DNA from: Podospora comata
Taxonomy: Eukaryota > Ascomycota > Sordariomycetes > Sordariales > Podosporaceae
NCBI GenBank assembly: GCA_017354895.1
Contig: CP071493.1
Coordinates: 3,038,001-3,102,000 of the forward strand
Reading direction: 5' to 3'
Length of the DNA: 64,000 bases
The notes under the pieces are model-generated. The model saw only the letters and a list, made by a program, of their open reading frames with translations, ran no database searches and was not told the DNA's origin. Of the stretch, positions 11,555 to 23,733 are shown piece after piece. Numbering within the stretch: position 1 is the first letter of the stretch; each line of letters opens with the position of its first letter. A program made the position numbers and the translations under genes.

Positions 11555-11711
11555 GTGAAGCCATCACCACAAACCTCCCCACCTCCCTCACCGTGGTTAA
11601 ATCCAAGAGATAACGACATAATCAGCACACCAATCCAAAATAACGAGTCAGAGATCCAAGGTGAAGCCATCACCACCTTGAGACAATTTCCCTCACCGTG
11701 GCTAAATTCAA
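11555..11711 (+). repeat. Imperfect direct duplication, period about 106 bases
   Basis: Two blocks, each starting GTGAAGCCATCACCAC and ending CCCTCACCGTGG(T/C)TAAAT(C/T)CAA, lie at 11555-11606 and 11661-11711. The unlike middle parts argue for an old tandem duplication. Confidence 0.6.
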
Positions 11712-12102
11712 ACGCGGCACCCCCAATCTTCCAAACTATCTATAAGGCACAACCACCATATATTATAAATTTCATGAAACCGAGCAAAAAGCATAATTTT
11801 CCAAACACATATATTGAGTAGGTGGTTTGTATTGAGGTAGTAATAGTATTGGGGGGGGGTATATAGTAAAAAATAGATTATTCCATCCAACAACAGAGAC
11901 ACGCGCGCGCATATTAAACAAAATCCACCGCTGTACAACTTCAATGTTTTTTTGTTCATCGTTCGCGTAAACACATAATCTTCAATGTCCCGAATCAAAA
12001 TAATAAGCGACATCAAAATCGCGCGCGCACGCAAAACAAGACATCAAACAAGTGGCCTTTTTTTCCCCACAAAAAGCAAGAGCTAAAAACAAGCCAACTG
12101 CT

Positions 12103-13797
12103 TTAAGCAGACTTGGTCTCGCTGATCTGAGTCTCCTTCTCGACCTGGTTAAGGTCGACGCGGGCAACCTCAGCCTCGTCACCGTCGATGATCTTGGCGA
12201 GCTCCTCGAGGGTGGGGCCCTTGGTCTCGACATACATGAAGTAGACAAAGGCAAGCTCGAGGAAGATCCAGCAGGTGTAGATGAGGTAGAGCTTCCAGGT
12301 GCTGTTGGTGGGGCCGAAGAAGTCGAAGGCGACGGGGTTGGCGTAGATGTTGAGGGTGAGAGCGCACTGGACGGACAAGTTCATGACCATGAGACCCTTG
12401 GCGCGGAGCTTGTAGGGGAGGATCTCGATGGCGTAGCCGACGAGGAGACCGGACCAGGCGAGAGAGTACATGATGCCGAAGACCCAGATGAAGAAGATCA
12501 TGGCCTTGTCGGCACCGGGGGACTGCTTGGTGTCCCAGAGAGCAGAGCAGATGGTCCAGAAAACAAAGGTGCAGAACATGCCACCGGTGGAGGCCAGGAA
12601 CATGGGGCGACGACCGACCTTGTCGACAAGCATGGCCATGGTGACGGAGACGATGAGGGCAAGGCAGGTCTGGCCGGCACCGAGACCGAGCTTGGCAGTC
12701 TGGTCGGTGACACCGGCCGAGTCGTAGAGCTTGGAGGAGTAGTTGGAGATGATAGCGTTACCAGACCACTGGGAGAAGATACCGAGGGAGATGAGGACGG
12801 CGAATCTGTAGCGGTTGCCCTTGGTGCGGAAGAAATCGGCGTAGCTGGAGTTGCCCTTGGCCTCGTACTCGAGACGGATGGTCTCCTTGATCTCCTGGTA
12901 CTCGAACTGGACGGTGGGGTGCTGGTCGTTGCCGTTGGCGTGGTACTTGGCGAGCATGGCAAGAGCCTGGTCGTGCTTGTCCTTGGCAATGAGGAAACGG
13001 GGGGACTCGGGGACCCAGTAGATGAAGGCAAGCTGGATGAGCGAGGGGAGGGCCTGGAGAAGGGCGGGCACACGCCACGACCACTCGGTGGGGACGTAGG
13101 CGGTGCCGAAGGCGAGCCAGGAGACGATCAAGGCACCGACGTTCCACAGGCAGTTGTAGACGCTGGTAAGACGGCCACGATGCTGGGGATGGCAGATTTC
13201 GGTGAGAAGCATGGGAGACGAGATCTGGGCGAGGGAGTTGCCGAAACCGAGGAGGACACGGCCACCCATGAAGACACGGATGTTGGTGCAAGAACCCTGG
13301 ATGACGGCACCGACAATCATGATAACGCAGCCAATGGCGATGGGGAGCTTGCGACCAAAGTTATCGGCGAGGAGAGGGCTGTAGACACGGGCCAGGTCAG
13401 CAATCGTTGATTGCCATTGGGCTTCTTTCTCTCTGGAATCCAAAACTTACACGATAGGGATAGAGACCAAAGAACCAATCTGGTAGAGAGCACCGACGAG
13501 ACCGAGGAGGGAACCTCTGGGTCTCTCGAAGTAGCTGTCCCACTGTTCCATGTTCTGGACAGCGTTGAAAAGCATACTGTAGATACCATGTTAGCAAGGG
13601 ACCCCCCAGTTTTGCTTCCGAAACCAAACGTACCCATCGTAACCGGTGGTAGCAGAGGCAACGCAAAGAATGATGGCGAAGAAGTAGAGCTTGCGAAGAC
13701 CGGGCTCCTGACGCCAGTTGACTCTCTCAAACTGAGGAGCCTCCTCCTGGGCGACCTCGGCCGCCGCAGCTTGGGGCTTCTTATCGAAGATGCCCAT
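12103..13797 (-). CDS. MFS sugar/H+ symporter (lactose permease/hexose transporter-like)
   Basis: This is a plasma-membrane sugar porter of the major facilitator superfamily, sugar porter family. Three exons (13797-13634, 13576-13451, 13378-12103) encode 521 residues, normal for the family. Hallmarks are a GSLVS...LLADNFGRK loop 2-3 motif, GRVLLGFG, PESPRFLI after the sixth membrane helix, a second DKVGRRP motif, and VETKGPTLEE after the twelfth helix. There are about twelve hydrophobic segments and no signal peptide, as usual. Both introns interrupt the first quarter. Codon choice is strongly biased to C or G in third position, more than in its neighbours, which suggests high expression. CreA/CRE1-type consensus sites cluster about 700-1000 bases upstream, fitting carbon catabolite control. 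The substrate cannot be read from sequence; resemblance to fungal lactose/cellobiose-type porters is by impression only. Confidence 0.93.
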
Positions 13798-14527
13798 GGT
13801 GATGGATGGTTGGTGTGTGAACTCGACGATGGGCTGTGAGGTACGAGAGAGGCAGCAATTGAATGGCTCTCAAGAAAGATGTTGGCGACACAGCTGACCC
13901 GGCTCCTTGGATCCTAAAAGGGTGGGATTGTCAGGAACGCAAAAACGAGGATGGGATGGGGGATTATAAAGACATGTTGCTCAGGGACGGTCAACCAACC
14001 CTGGGGTACGGAAGAGTCGTGGAGACCAAGACGGACAGACGGACCGGCCAGGCGTTCGAGGGACAACCGGGGTTGGGCAGGCATCATGGGGGGAGGGTGT
14101 GGGACATGCTCACACCAGAGAAGCTTGACCAACTGCGGCCCTGAGCCCACCACCTCACCACCCCAGAACCGCTACCCGTACGGCGAATCCTCCACTTCTG
14201 CAAATAGCTAGTGTCTTTTGTTCAGTTCCAGGCACGTCTGGATGGGGCTCGCATGCACGCCGATACAGCCCGTACAGGTCGTCGGTACGGGACAGGACGG
14301 CAACAGATTGCTGGCTCTCAGTTGAAAGTACCCCCCCGCGTTGGTCTCGCCAGTTCCCGACGGGCTGGCCGGAGACGGGTTGCTTGTCAATGAGGCTAAT
14401 ATGATATGTATGTATGTCCCATCAAGCCATACGTACACAGTACTCATATTCGAGATGCTTCACTCAGGACTGGACTGTGTCAAGCTCGTGAAACATTCCT
14501 CTCTTGATTTCCGTGACAACACATTTC

Positions 14528-14757
14528 CTGGGGACCCCAGGTCTCCCCAACCCGCTCCTCCCCGTACCCCAGAGAAGTCTGCAAAAAGATGGAGCGATGA
14601 CACCAAAGCATCGTGGAGTTTGAGTTGATCACCAGGTCTCTCCAATCTTTCCCCAACTTTGACCACTTCTCCCCAGCTTTGGCCCCTCCTGTGGGGACCC
14701 GCACTTTTTTCCCTTGCCGAGACTTGGCAGACATGGGCCTCGATGGCGCCCCTGGGG
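14528..14757. promoter_or_regulatory. Cluster of CreA/CRE1-type (SYGGRG) sites
   Basis: Matches in either orientation occur at 14528-14533, 14535-14540, 14567-14572, 14671-14676, 14691-14696 and 14752-14757. CreA/CRE1 is the ascomycete carbon catabolite repressor. Six sites in 230 bases upstream of a sugar transporter is suggestive, but the motif is short and the region is C/G-rich, so part of this may be chance. Confidence 0.35.
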
Positions 14758-17107
14758 GGGCAAGCTCGTCTGCTTGCCCGCCTTGGGGATCGGACCGGTT
14801 TTCGCGTGGGCTCCTGGTCAGCGTCCAGCCAACCGAGCAGCGTCGAGCGAATGGGAGCATGCCGCCGCCGCCACTTTCAGCAACCTATGCACGGCCGGTG
14901 GAAGCGGACCGACAAAGAGATCGCGCTGCATATTGGCGCTGAGATGTGGCGCGCACTTGAGCTTGATTTGGCCAACGCTCACTAACGTCTCAACGTCGTC
15001 CTGTGATGGTTTCGTTTCTGTCATCAGCGAGGGAATCAAAGGCTCTGCTCTCTCAACTCATTCGAGAGATAACCATGGTTGGCAGCGGAAAAGAGACGAA
15101 TTGTGGGCCCACGGGAAGGCAGGGGTGTGCTCCTTTCTCAATTAGGCAGTATTTGCCAAAGTCGGGAACTCCCCGGGGTCCCAGGATGTCACGGCGGCAG
15201 GTATATGAGATGCATACCGACTGCAATGGTATGGCCATGCGTGCCGATAATACACAGGCCTCGCTTGGGCTGGCAGAAGCTGGGCACAAACCCGACGCTT
15301 GGAAACAAGCACATCCCGCTCCGCGTAGACGACTTGGAGATGTGCCGGTACGTCGAGGTCGAAGTCAGGCGGCCGATGCCAAGGGGGTGGTGATGGTGAA
15401 GAAGGTTACGGAGTAGTCTAGCTACATACTAATGCGGGCAGAGCTGGTAGCCAGTCGGAGGAGATATCTCGTAGGGAAGCCGGAGTGGCACACCCTCGCC
15501 GCCGAAGCACATGATGGTGATGTTTGGAGACAGCCAGTGGGCCAGTGGGCCAGTGGGGTAGCGAGCCGTCAAGTTTCCAACGACAGCCGGTGATTGGTCC
15601 GTAGGAAGCCTGCCCGTGTTTCCGACGAGTGGGAATCCGGGGCACCCCGCTTTCTTTTCGGCCTTGATCATGTTTTCGGCGCTGACTTGAGGTCCTTCCA
15701 AAAGGGCGACATGTCACTGCCAGAAGCACTAGTGGCTGTTGGGCCAACACGCTTGTGCAAGAACGAAGATGTTTCTCCGGGTTGGTGAGTGATGATGCCC
15801 TGTTTCGCGAAGTGCGCCCTCACGGCGGCATCTCCAGCTGGGCGTTCACTGGGCGTTCTGGGGTGCGGCTCCCCCGTTGATGCTAAGGGATCGAGCTAAC
15901 GCTTGCCTCGCAACTTCTCCCGGCTTGGCTTTTCATTCAGGCTAAAAGGACCTGGCCCTCAGCCGTTTTTGCTCAGCAGGCGTTTCCTACCCGTGCTTTC
16001 TAGCGTCCAGATAGCGTTTCGAAAAAGACTTTTTCCGCTGGTGAGCTGATCCCATCTGATCTGATCGGCTCGCGGCCGGTGAGGCGCGTGTAGGGGATAG
16101 GGGAAGGGCGCGGTGAGTGCCGGACACATGGCCCGAGGCTATGACTGGTAGTTTTGCTAGTTACTGCAGCTGTCAACCAGGAAGTTGTCGTGAGCTCGGT
16201 GCCTTCTCCGTGCCTTTTGCCATTTTACCATGTGGGAGACACGCTATGTGGCCATCGCCGAGTCCACTGTGGAGAGAGTGCTGGAGACTCGAGACCACAG
16301 GCGGCCGGATATCTCGATGGATCAAAAAGAGGCGGTAACATCATGCTTGAAGCCAACGAAGCCAACGAAGCCAATGACGTGCAGACAAGTCTTGAAGCAC
16401 GCCAATATTGTCACCTCGGGAAGGGAAATAATGCACCCTGCCATTCGAGGCTAGAGGCGCTGATATCAAAACACACGATATCACTTGGACGACAAACACG
16501 ATTCCCAGGTGCCCGGGACGCAGAGACAGAGAGCAGAGAGCAGAGATGAAATCCATGAAATCCATTATTAACTGTCGCATCTGGGTGTGGAACTATTCCC
16601 AAACAGCCACGGTGGTTTGCGGCACCAGGACAAAATAAGGGAAGCATAGGCGGGACGGCACCGTTCGCCGGTGGCACCTGAGGTCCTAGGGCCGCCCAAG
16701 AGATGTCTAGGCCTCTCTGCATGAGTCTTGGGTGTTGTTGACTGTAACCGCAAAGTTTGGTCCCGATGCCTACCTAATATCGGGCATGGCACCGAGGGCA
16801 TTGAATTTGGAATTTTCTGTTCTCCTCTTTCGAATCAACATGCCATCTCTCTCGAGGAGTTGGTAAAGAAACAGCGGTGATGCCGTTGTCTCTTCCCGAC
16901 TGTTTCCGCTTGGGTGATGGTTGGGAAAAAAATGGCAATGGCCGGGCACATCCCTGCCAAACACGGGGGGGCGGCAGACGGAGTTTGAGGGGAAGGCTGG
17001 AAAAAGCGCGGGGTTAAGCACGGGCCACGTTGCGGTCATGTGAATTCGCTGCAGATGCAACCACTCAATTGCGTGGCGCGTTTCAATGCGCGCGTCCATG
17101 TTTGGCT

Positions 17108-17113
17108 ACGCGT
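17108..17113 (+). promoter_or_regulatory. MCB box (ACGCGT) upstream of MSH3
   Basis: A perfect ACGCGT lies about 100 bases before the MSH3 start codon. It is preceded at 17071-17096 by GGCGCGTTT and GCGCGCGTCC, also E2F/MBF-like. MBF-type factors drive G1/S expression of replication and repair genes in fungi. Confidence 0.5.
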
Positions 17114-17210
17114 CTGCCGTGGAGTCATTCGTCCCTTTCTGGTGCCGCCGTGACATCACCGTAACGACTACACATAGCATCGCCAACCAGACCAAATCCA
17201 CTGCGGCATC

Positions 17211-20200
17211 ATGGTTGGGTCTTCGAAACCATCCGAAAAGAAGCAGTCATCCTTGACTAGTTTCTTCACCCCAAAGACTGTCAATGGCTTGTCACAGAAG
17301 TTGGCTGCCCAGAAGCCAGCCAGAGACGACTCCAAAGCTGGACGCTCGTCCTCGCCATCTGCCCCTGGACCGTCTCAAGTCTCCAGGTTCAAGCGACCTC
17401 TCCAAGAGGACAATGACTCTGGGAATGGGACTGAAAAGACTACCAGGTCTAGCCGTTTGACCAAACGCGCCAAGCGTGTCCTTGACGACGATGACGAGTC
17501 CGAGAATCAGGAGCTTCCAAGCTCGCCTCCTGCTGGAAATGGCCCAGGTTCATCTAGAACCGGAAAATATGTCTACGATGCGGGGTCCGCCTCAAAGACT
17601 GGCGCACCCGACGAGGACGAGACCGAAGATGCGGCAACGAGACGGAAGAAGGAGGAGCTGCACAAGAAGTTTGTCAAGAAGCTTGGCCATCCAGACAGCA
17701 TGTCGTACATGAAGAGGCGCAATGGTGCCCCCGACAGTTCTACTCCAGGCCTGGAGGGTGATGACGCCGAAGGAGAGGATGAGGCTGAGGAGGACGAACC
17801 ACCACCGACCAAGGGCAAGAAGAAGGGTGCCAAGACTGGCAAGCTTACGCCTATGGAAATCCAGTTTCTCGATATCAAGAGGAAACACATGGATACTCTC
17901 TTGATTGTCGAAGTTGGTTACAAGTTCAAGTTCTTTGGCGAGGATGCTCGGATAGCTGCCAAAGAGCTGAGCATTGTGTGCATTCCTGGCAAATTCAGAT
18001 ACGATGAGCGTAGGTGCAACTTGCATGTGTTGTGTTCCGATCGTTATGCTGACCTTTCGCCAAGATCCATCCGAAGCCCATCTCGACCGATTCGCCTCTG
18101 CCAGCGTGCCAGTTCACCGACTAAACGTACACGCCAAACGCCTTGTTGCTGCTGGTCACAAAGTTGGTGTTGTCCGCCAAGTTGAGACTGCAGCCCTCAA
18201 GAAAGCCGGCGACAATCGCAACGCACCATTCGTCCGAAAACTTACCAATGTCTACACCAAGGGCACATACATCGACGAGACAGGGGAGCTGGATCAACCC
18301 GGAGACACCACTGGTGCTCCATCTGGTGGCTATCTGCTTTGTCTTACTGAATCCCCGACCAAGGGGTCTGGCACTGATGAGAAAGTGCAAGTCGGAATTA
18401 TTGCCGTACAGCCTGCAACCGGAGATATCATCTATGATGACTTTGAAGATGGCTTCATGAGGCGCGAGATGGAGACCCGGTTGCTCCATATCTCGCCTTG
18501 CGAATTCCTCATTGTCGGTGACTTGTCCAAGGCCTCCGACAAAATTGTCAAGCATCTTTCTGGCAGCCGTACCAACGTGTTCGGTGATCGAAGTCGGGTT
18601 GAGCGGGTGCCCAAGTCAAAGACGATGGCTGCTGAGGCTCACTCTCATGTCACCCAGTTTTATGCTGACAAGACCAAAGAGGATGACGAGAACTCAGCAG
18701 CGCTTTTAGAGAAGGTCTTAAAGCTGCCGGAGTCAGTCACCATCTGTCTGTCAGCAATGATCAACCATCTCACCGAATATGGCCTGCATCATATCTTTGG
18801 TTTGACCAAGTACTTTCAGTCGTTTAGTACACGACAGCACATGTTGGTCAACGGGACAACACTTGAAAGTCTCGAGGTCTACCGAAACTCTACGGACCAC
18901 TCTGAAAAGGGTAGTCTGATGTGGGCATTGGACAAAACCCAGACCAGGCCCGGCCAGAGACTGCTGAGAAAATGGATTGGTCGTCCATTGCTTGACCAGC
19001 AGCGTCTAGAAGAGCGTGTCACTGCAGTAGAAGAGCTTCTCGAGAAGCAGTCTGCCATTCAGCTCAGCAAGCTGACCGGCATGCTGGCCTCGATCAAGGC
19101 CGATCTGGAGCGCAGCTTGATCCGTATATACTACGGAAAGTGCACTAGGCCAGAGCTTCTGTCAACCCTTCAGACTCTCCAGAAAATCGCCATGGAGTAT
19201 CACAGAGTGAAATCTCCGGCAGAGACAGGCTTCAAGTCAAGCCTGCTCCAGGAGACCCTTCTCTCTCTGCCTGCCATCGGTGATATCGTCACCTCCTACC
19301 TCGACAAGATCAACCCCCAAGCCGCCAGAAAAGACGACAAATACAACTTCTTCCGCGAGGAAGAGGAGACAGACGACATCACCGATCACAAGCTGGGGAT
19401 CGCGGCGGTAGAGGCCGATCTCGACGCCTACCGCAAAGAAGCCACGGCCAAACTCAAGAAGAAGGTTTTGGTGGAATACACCACCGTCTCCGGCATCGAA
19501 TACCTCATCGAGGTAGCCAACACCGACCTCAAAAACGTCCCCGCCTCCTGGGCCAAAACCTCTGGCACCAAGAAGGTCTCTCGGTTCCACACCCCAGAGG
19601 TGATCAAACTCATCAGCGAGCGCGACCAGCACCGCGAAGCCCTCGCCGCCGCCTGTGATGCCGCCTTTTCGGCTCTTCTCTCGTCTCTCGCAGCGGAGTA
19701 TCAACCACTCCGCGACGCCGTCTCCTCTCTCGCCACATTGGACTGTCTTTTGTCCCTCTCCCAGGTGGCCTCCCTACCAGGCTACTCCAAACCCAACTTC
19801 CTCCCCATCACGGCCCCCCCTTCGATTTCCATCGTCGAAGGCCGCCACCCCATAGCAGAACACACCCTTTCCACTCCTTACATCCCCTTCACCACCTCCC
19901 TCTCCTCGCCTGCCCCGTTGGCCCAACTGATCACAGGCCCCAACATGGGCGGTAAATCCTCCTACGTTCGCTCCGTCGCGCTCCTCGTTTTGCTTGCTCA
20001 GATAGGGAGCTACGTCCCCGCAACAGAAATGACGCTCACCCCCTGCGACGCCATCTTCACCCGCATGGGCGCGAGGGATAACCTCTTTGCGGGGGAATCA
20101 ACCTTTATGGTTGAGGTCAGTGAAACAGCTTCTATTCTCCGCTCCGCCACCCCGAGGAGCCTGGTGATTCTGGATGAGCTGGGCAGGGGGACGTCGACGC

Positions 20201-20634
20201 ATGACGGGGCGGCGATTGCGCATGCGGTGCTGGATTATGTGGTTAAGGAGGTGGGGTGTTTGACGTTGTTTATCACGCATTATCAGAACCTGGCGAGGGT
20301 GGCGGAGGGGTTGGGGGATGGGAGGGTGAGGTGTGTGCACATGAAGTTTAGGGTTGAGAGAGGGGGGGATGGGGATGGGCAGGAGGAGGAGGTTACGTTT
20401 TTGTATGAAGTTGCCGAGGGGGTGGCGCATCGGAGTTACGGGTTGAATGTGGGGAGGTTGGCGAGGTTGCCGAAGCAGGTGTTGGAGGTTGCGGGGGTGA
20501 AGAGTAGGGAGATGGAGGAGGGGGTGAAGGAGAGGAGGCTAAAGGGGGTGGTGGGGTTGTTGGGGGGGTTGATGAATGGGGAGAAGGGAGAGGAGGAGTT
20601 GGAGCAGCTTGTGGAGGGTATTGAACAGCTTTAG
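17211..20634 (+). CDS. MSH3: DNA mismatch repair protein MSH3 (MutS beta subunit)
   Basis: Msh3 pairs with Msh2 to recognise insertion/deletion loops in DNA. Exons 17211-18009 and 18065-20634 (55-base intron) give 1122 residues. Residues 12-19, QSSLTSFF, are a perfect PCNA-interacting PIP box, followed by about 190 disordered Ser/Lys/Asp-rich residues. The mismatch-binding domain starts around residue 215 and includes [14 protein letters not shown], the Msh3-type form. Connector, lever and clamp domains follow. The ATPase has Walker [10 protein letters not shown] near residue 891 and Walker [17 protein letters not shown], then ITHY. The choice of MSH3 over MSH6 rests on the KFFGEDA block and the short PIP-led N terminus. 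The final 150 codons switch to a strikingly G-rich sense strand. MCB-like sites upstream fit S-phase expression. Confidence 0.97.
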
Positions 20635-22306
20635 GTGGGCAAGGGATTATGGAGTGTGGTGATTGTTAATTGTGGGAGTATACATAGGACTGGAGTTGGT
20701 TAGGGTTGGTAATTGGTATTGGGAGGGGGGTTATTGCAACTACCTACCTAGGTTTGAGTCGGGGAGATATCTGGAAGGTAGGTGCAGTACATGAAATGGA
20801 ATATTCCACAATTGTGTATATGTAGGAACCAACAATGAAGTCACTGTTATATCTTGCACCAGCCATGTTCAACACATTTGATCTACTTCATACTGAGAAA
20901 AGAAGGTTTGACATGACGACGATAGATCATCTTCCAATCTTTTTACCCCAGGAACTTCATCCATGCCTTGAACCTGCTAGACGACTCTGCTTAATTTCTT
21001 CTTGTCTCTGGCGGCAGAGCTCCTGATGGAACGGTATCCCAGTAGTTGTTTGTATCCTCGATCTCCAGACATTTATTACAACGTCGTTAATACTCGCATT
21101 GGGTACAGAGCGTTTCCATCGTTTCTCGCCGATACGGTCCATGCTGATGGGGGCACTACGGGGGTTTCATGTTACCTTATCAGTCTCGGGACATATTTGC
21201 AAAGGATATGGTGATGGTAAAGACTTAGGCAATACCAGAGGAACCAGACGGTTGGTGGGTTGGGTTTGTTGGTGGCATTGTTGATGTTGTTGATGTTGAG
21301 GAGGATGGAATACACTGGAAGATCCAAAGGTGTGTTTGACTTGTTAGGTATTTGCAGTGACGAGTGCTACAATAACTGACGACAACAACGAATCTATTAA
21401 GAGAGGACGAAAATGTTTTTGAGAGGGGAGTCAAGAAGGAGGGGGCTTACCTTTATATATCGAAGGTTCCCCTTCCTCTTCCACTAGGTGCCTTGGGTAC
21501 GCGTTATATGCCATACCCCTCGCTCTTGTTTCGGCTTGCCATCTCGGGGGACCGGCAATATCGCTTCCAACGAGCCAAGAGAGACAAGTTCCGGGTTCCC
21601 TCTTCGAGATCTTGACTGTTGTGTAACTTTCGGCAAGTTGGGACGAGGCTCTGGAGAGACAGCAGCACCGCCGACATGTACTTGATCTAAACCAATGAAC
21701 GGTATGAGCTTTTTCAGTTCAAAGATGAAGAACCAGTCAACGTGACCTTGAACACTTTCGGGCTTCTGGTATCAACAGTGCAGGTAGGTGTTGTGTTTGT
21801 TATTCACCACCAGGGTTCGAGCGAGTAAGAAAGTCAGTTAACAAAGTGGAGGCTTTTTGATAGATTGTGTCTGAAGAGCGATTGTAACATAAATAAATTG
21901 GAGCTAAGCCTGGAGAGTAGGAAGTAGTACGTCGAAGGTGTGATCAGGTGTATCCTTCGTGGAGGTATCTCGTGGGCTTGCCTGTCTTGAAGATGTCGAA
22001 GACATTCAGACTCCGTAAAAATCTGAATGGAGTGATATGATGTTGGGGCAAGCAAACGACATTTTCAGAGTGCAAGATAAGAAAACAGTAAAATCGATAG
22101 TCGGTGATATCCAATTGAGGAAATTGTTCGAGTCGTTTCACATGTATTCTGAACAACACTTTAAGGATGGAATGTGATTTATGAGATGTGGGAGACCTAT
22201 GAAATGTAGCTCTGTCAGGCTGAGAGGTAAGTAAACAATCAAGACAGGTTCAGACAGTCGAGGCAAAACGGATGGCAACACAACAGGAGCCAAAAAAGGC
22301 AAGAAT
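20635..22306. other. Intergenic between MSH3 and tRNA-Val
   Basis: I see no gene or clear repeat in this 1.7 kb. The first 150 bases are probably MSH3 3' UTR. Confidence 0.5.
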
Positions 22307-22391
22307 TGATCGCGGCAGGGATCGAACCTGCGATCCTCTGCGATACTGGGATATTGTAAAGCAGATGCCTTAACCACTGGGCCACGCAACC
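22307..22391 (-). tRNA. tRNA-Val (anticodon TAC/UAC) with 12-base intron
   Basis: Read on the minus strand, the acceptor stem GGTTGCG pairs with CGCGATC (two G-U pairs) and the discriminator is A. The D arm is GCCCAGTGGTTAAGGC. The anticodon stem TCTGC pairs with GCAGA, and the T arm is GCAGGTTCGATCCCTGC. The loop reads TTTACA before the intron, giving anticodon TAC (plus-strand 22356-22358). The spare 12 bases (22343-22354) fit a minimal intron after position 37; its ends could shift by a base. Without the intron the tRNA is 73 bases. Confidence 0.9.
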
Positions 22392-22588
22392 TATCTGATT
22401 GGTGGATGTGGACCTCAGTTAAGTTTATGACAGGACCAAGCGGGAGCGGCCCGCATCTTGGCAAGCTCTTATCTTATCAGTGAATGTGGTTGCACCCAAA
22501 GCTCAACTCCCCGCCAGCTTGAGATCAGACGGTACCTTGAGAGCTACAGGTGGAGCAACTGAAAGTGTCACAGACCATACCAAACAAA

Positions 22589-23525
22589 ATGAACTCACTC
22601 AGAGTGGCCAATTCCTTCGTCCGCAGCAACGTGACGGCTGCTGTGCTCAGGTACGTCCCTCCCAAGACTCCATTGACTTTACTTTCCACTAACAGAAGCC
22701 CCAAGAACCACCCCCTGCATCCTCCTCCCTCAAGCTCAAAGACCATGGCTCCCCCAACAACTCCCACAACAAACCCTCCCCGTCCGGTCCTTCTCTCACT
22801 CCCCCTCCCTCTCAAAACGTAACCGCAAAGAAGAAGAACCCGAAGAAGACGACCCCCGAGGCAAAAAAGGCGGCAAGAAATCCAACAAAAAAGAAAAGGG
22901 CGGTGCCCCAGCCCAGCAGCAGCAACAAGAAGCCCAACCCTCAGCAGCCGCCGAAGACCCCTTCAACCTTGACCCCCTCATCGCCCTCTTCCAAAAGACC
23001 GAATCCCACTACACCTCCCAGCTCGCCCTCCTCCGCTCCCCCACCGGCCGCTTCAACGTCGAGTCCATCGGCGCCATCCCCGTCTCCCTCGAGAAGAAGT
23101 CCACCGTCACGTACCGCCTCCAGGAGCTCGCCACCGTCGCCCCCCTAGGCGGCCGCCGGTGGTCCATCCTCGCCTTTGAGGAAGCCTCCGTCAAGCCCAT
23201 CATCTCGGCCGTCCTTAAGTCGCCAGATTTCAACCAGCAGCCCCAGAGAAATGAGGAGAACCCCCTCGAGCTGACCATGACGGTCGAGCCGGAAAAGGTC
23301 GACGAACTGGTCAAGAGGGCAAAGGATCTCTGCACCGAGTGGAGGAATAAGCTCAGAGACGAAACGCACAAGCACGAAACCCATGTCAAGAAGAACAAGT
23401 CGTTGCTGAAGGATGACTTGTTCAAGATCAAGGAGGCGTTGAAAAAGCTTCAAGATGAGAGGATGAAGGTTGTTGCGCATAAAGAGAAGGAGGTCGTGGC
23501 TGCTATCCAGTCCAAGGCCAAATAA
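22589..23525 (+). CDS. RRF1: Mitochondrial ribosome recycling factor
   Basis: Ribosome recycling factor splits post-termination ribosomes with EF-G2 in the mitochondrial matrix. Exon 1 is 22589-22650 and exon 2 most simply starts at 22706. That acceptor, CCAAG, lies downstream of a CTAAC branch point and restores frame to give 293 residues; nearer AGs do not. The N terminus (MNSLRVANSFVRSN...) is a typical Arg/Ser-rich presequence. A linker rich in Lys, Glu, Pro and Gln follows, with a QQQQQ run. The RRF domain occupies roughly residues 110-293: LRSPTGRFNVESIGAIPVSL early, LTMTVEPEKVDELVKRAKDL centrally, and the long helix ending KEKEVVAAIQSKAK. The gene is convergent with another mitochondrial gene, with 208 bases between the stops. 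Confidence 0.92.
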
Positions 23526-23733
23526 ACGACCAGGGTCTTAAAAAGGTTGTAGATGTTTTGTTAGATAGTTGGTGCCCATATGAGGCGTTGGATCTCAAGT
23601 ATACCAGTGTGCGTTTCATGTGTCATCACCAAAAACAAAAAGGACGAGTTACACAAAAGATTTCTTTCAGTCTAAATTCATATCACAGTAATATACCTAA
23701 TGTTACATCGACAGCGTCACTGTCTTTTGTTAT

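Larger units (their letters stand above)
9272..12102. other. Intergenic, 2.8 kb without a supported gene
   Basis: Only chance-length frames are present on either strand. The stretch holds a CA microsatellite (10433-10468) and an imperfect direct duplication (11555-11606 and 11661-11711). The last few hundred bases are AT-rich and probably include the 3' UTR of the minus-strand transporter. Confidence 0.5.
13798..17210. other. Divergent promoter region between sugar transporter and MSH3
   Basis: No gene is supported in 3.4 kb. A TATA-like GGGATTATAAAG lies about 170 bases upstream of the transporter start (minus-strand gene). SYGGRG-type sites cluster at 14528-14757. An MCB box is near the MSH3 end. 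Confidence 0.5.

Noticed and set aside
12052-13410. A 452-codon open frame on the plus strand opposite the sugar transporter
   Set aside because: It is the antisense shadow of a gene with strong GC-ending codon bias. Its Gly/Asp/Glu/Val composition is what reverse-reading such codons gives, and it spans two introns of the real gene.
22700-22822. ATG-started plus-strand frame beginning MAPPTTPTTN in the recycling-factor gene
   Set aside because: It is out of phase with the RRF domain; the splice to 22706 explains the region in the correct frame.
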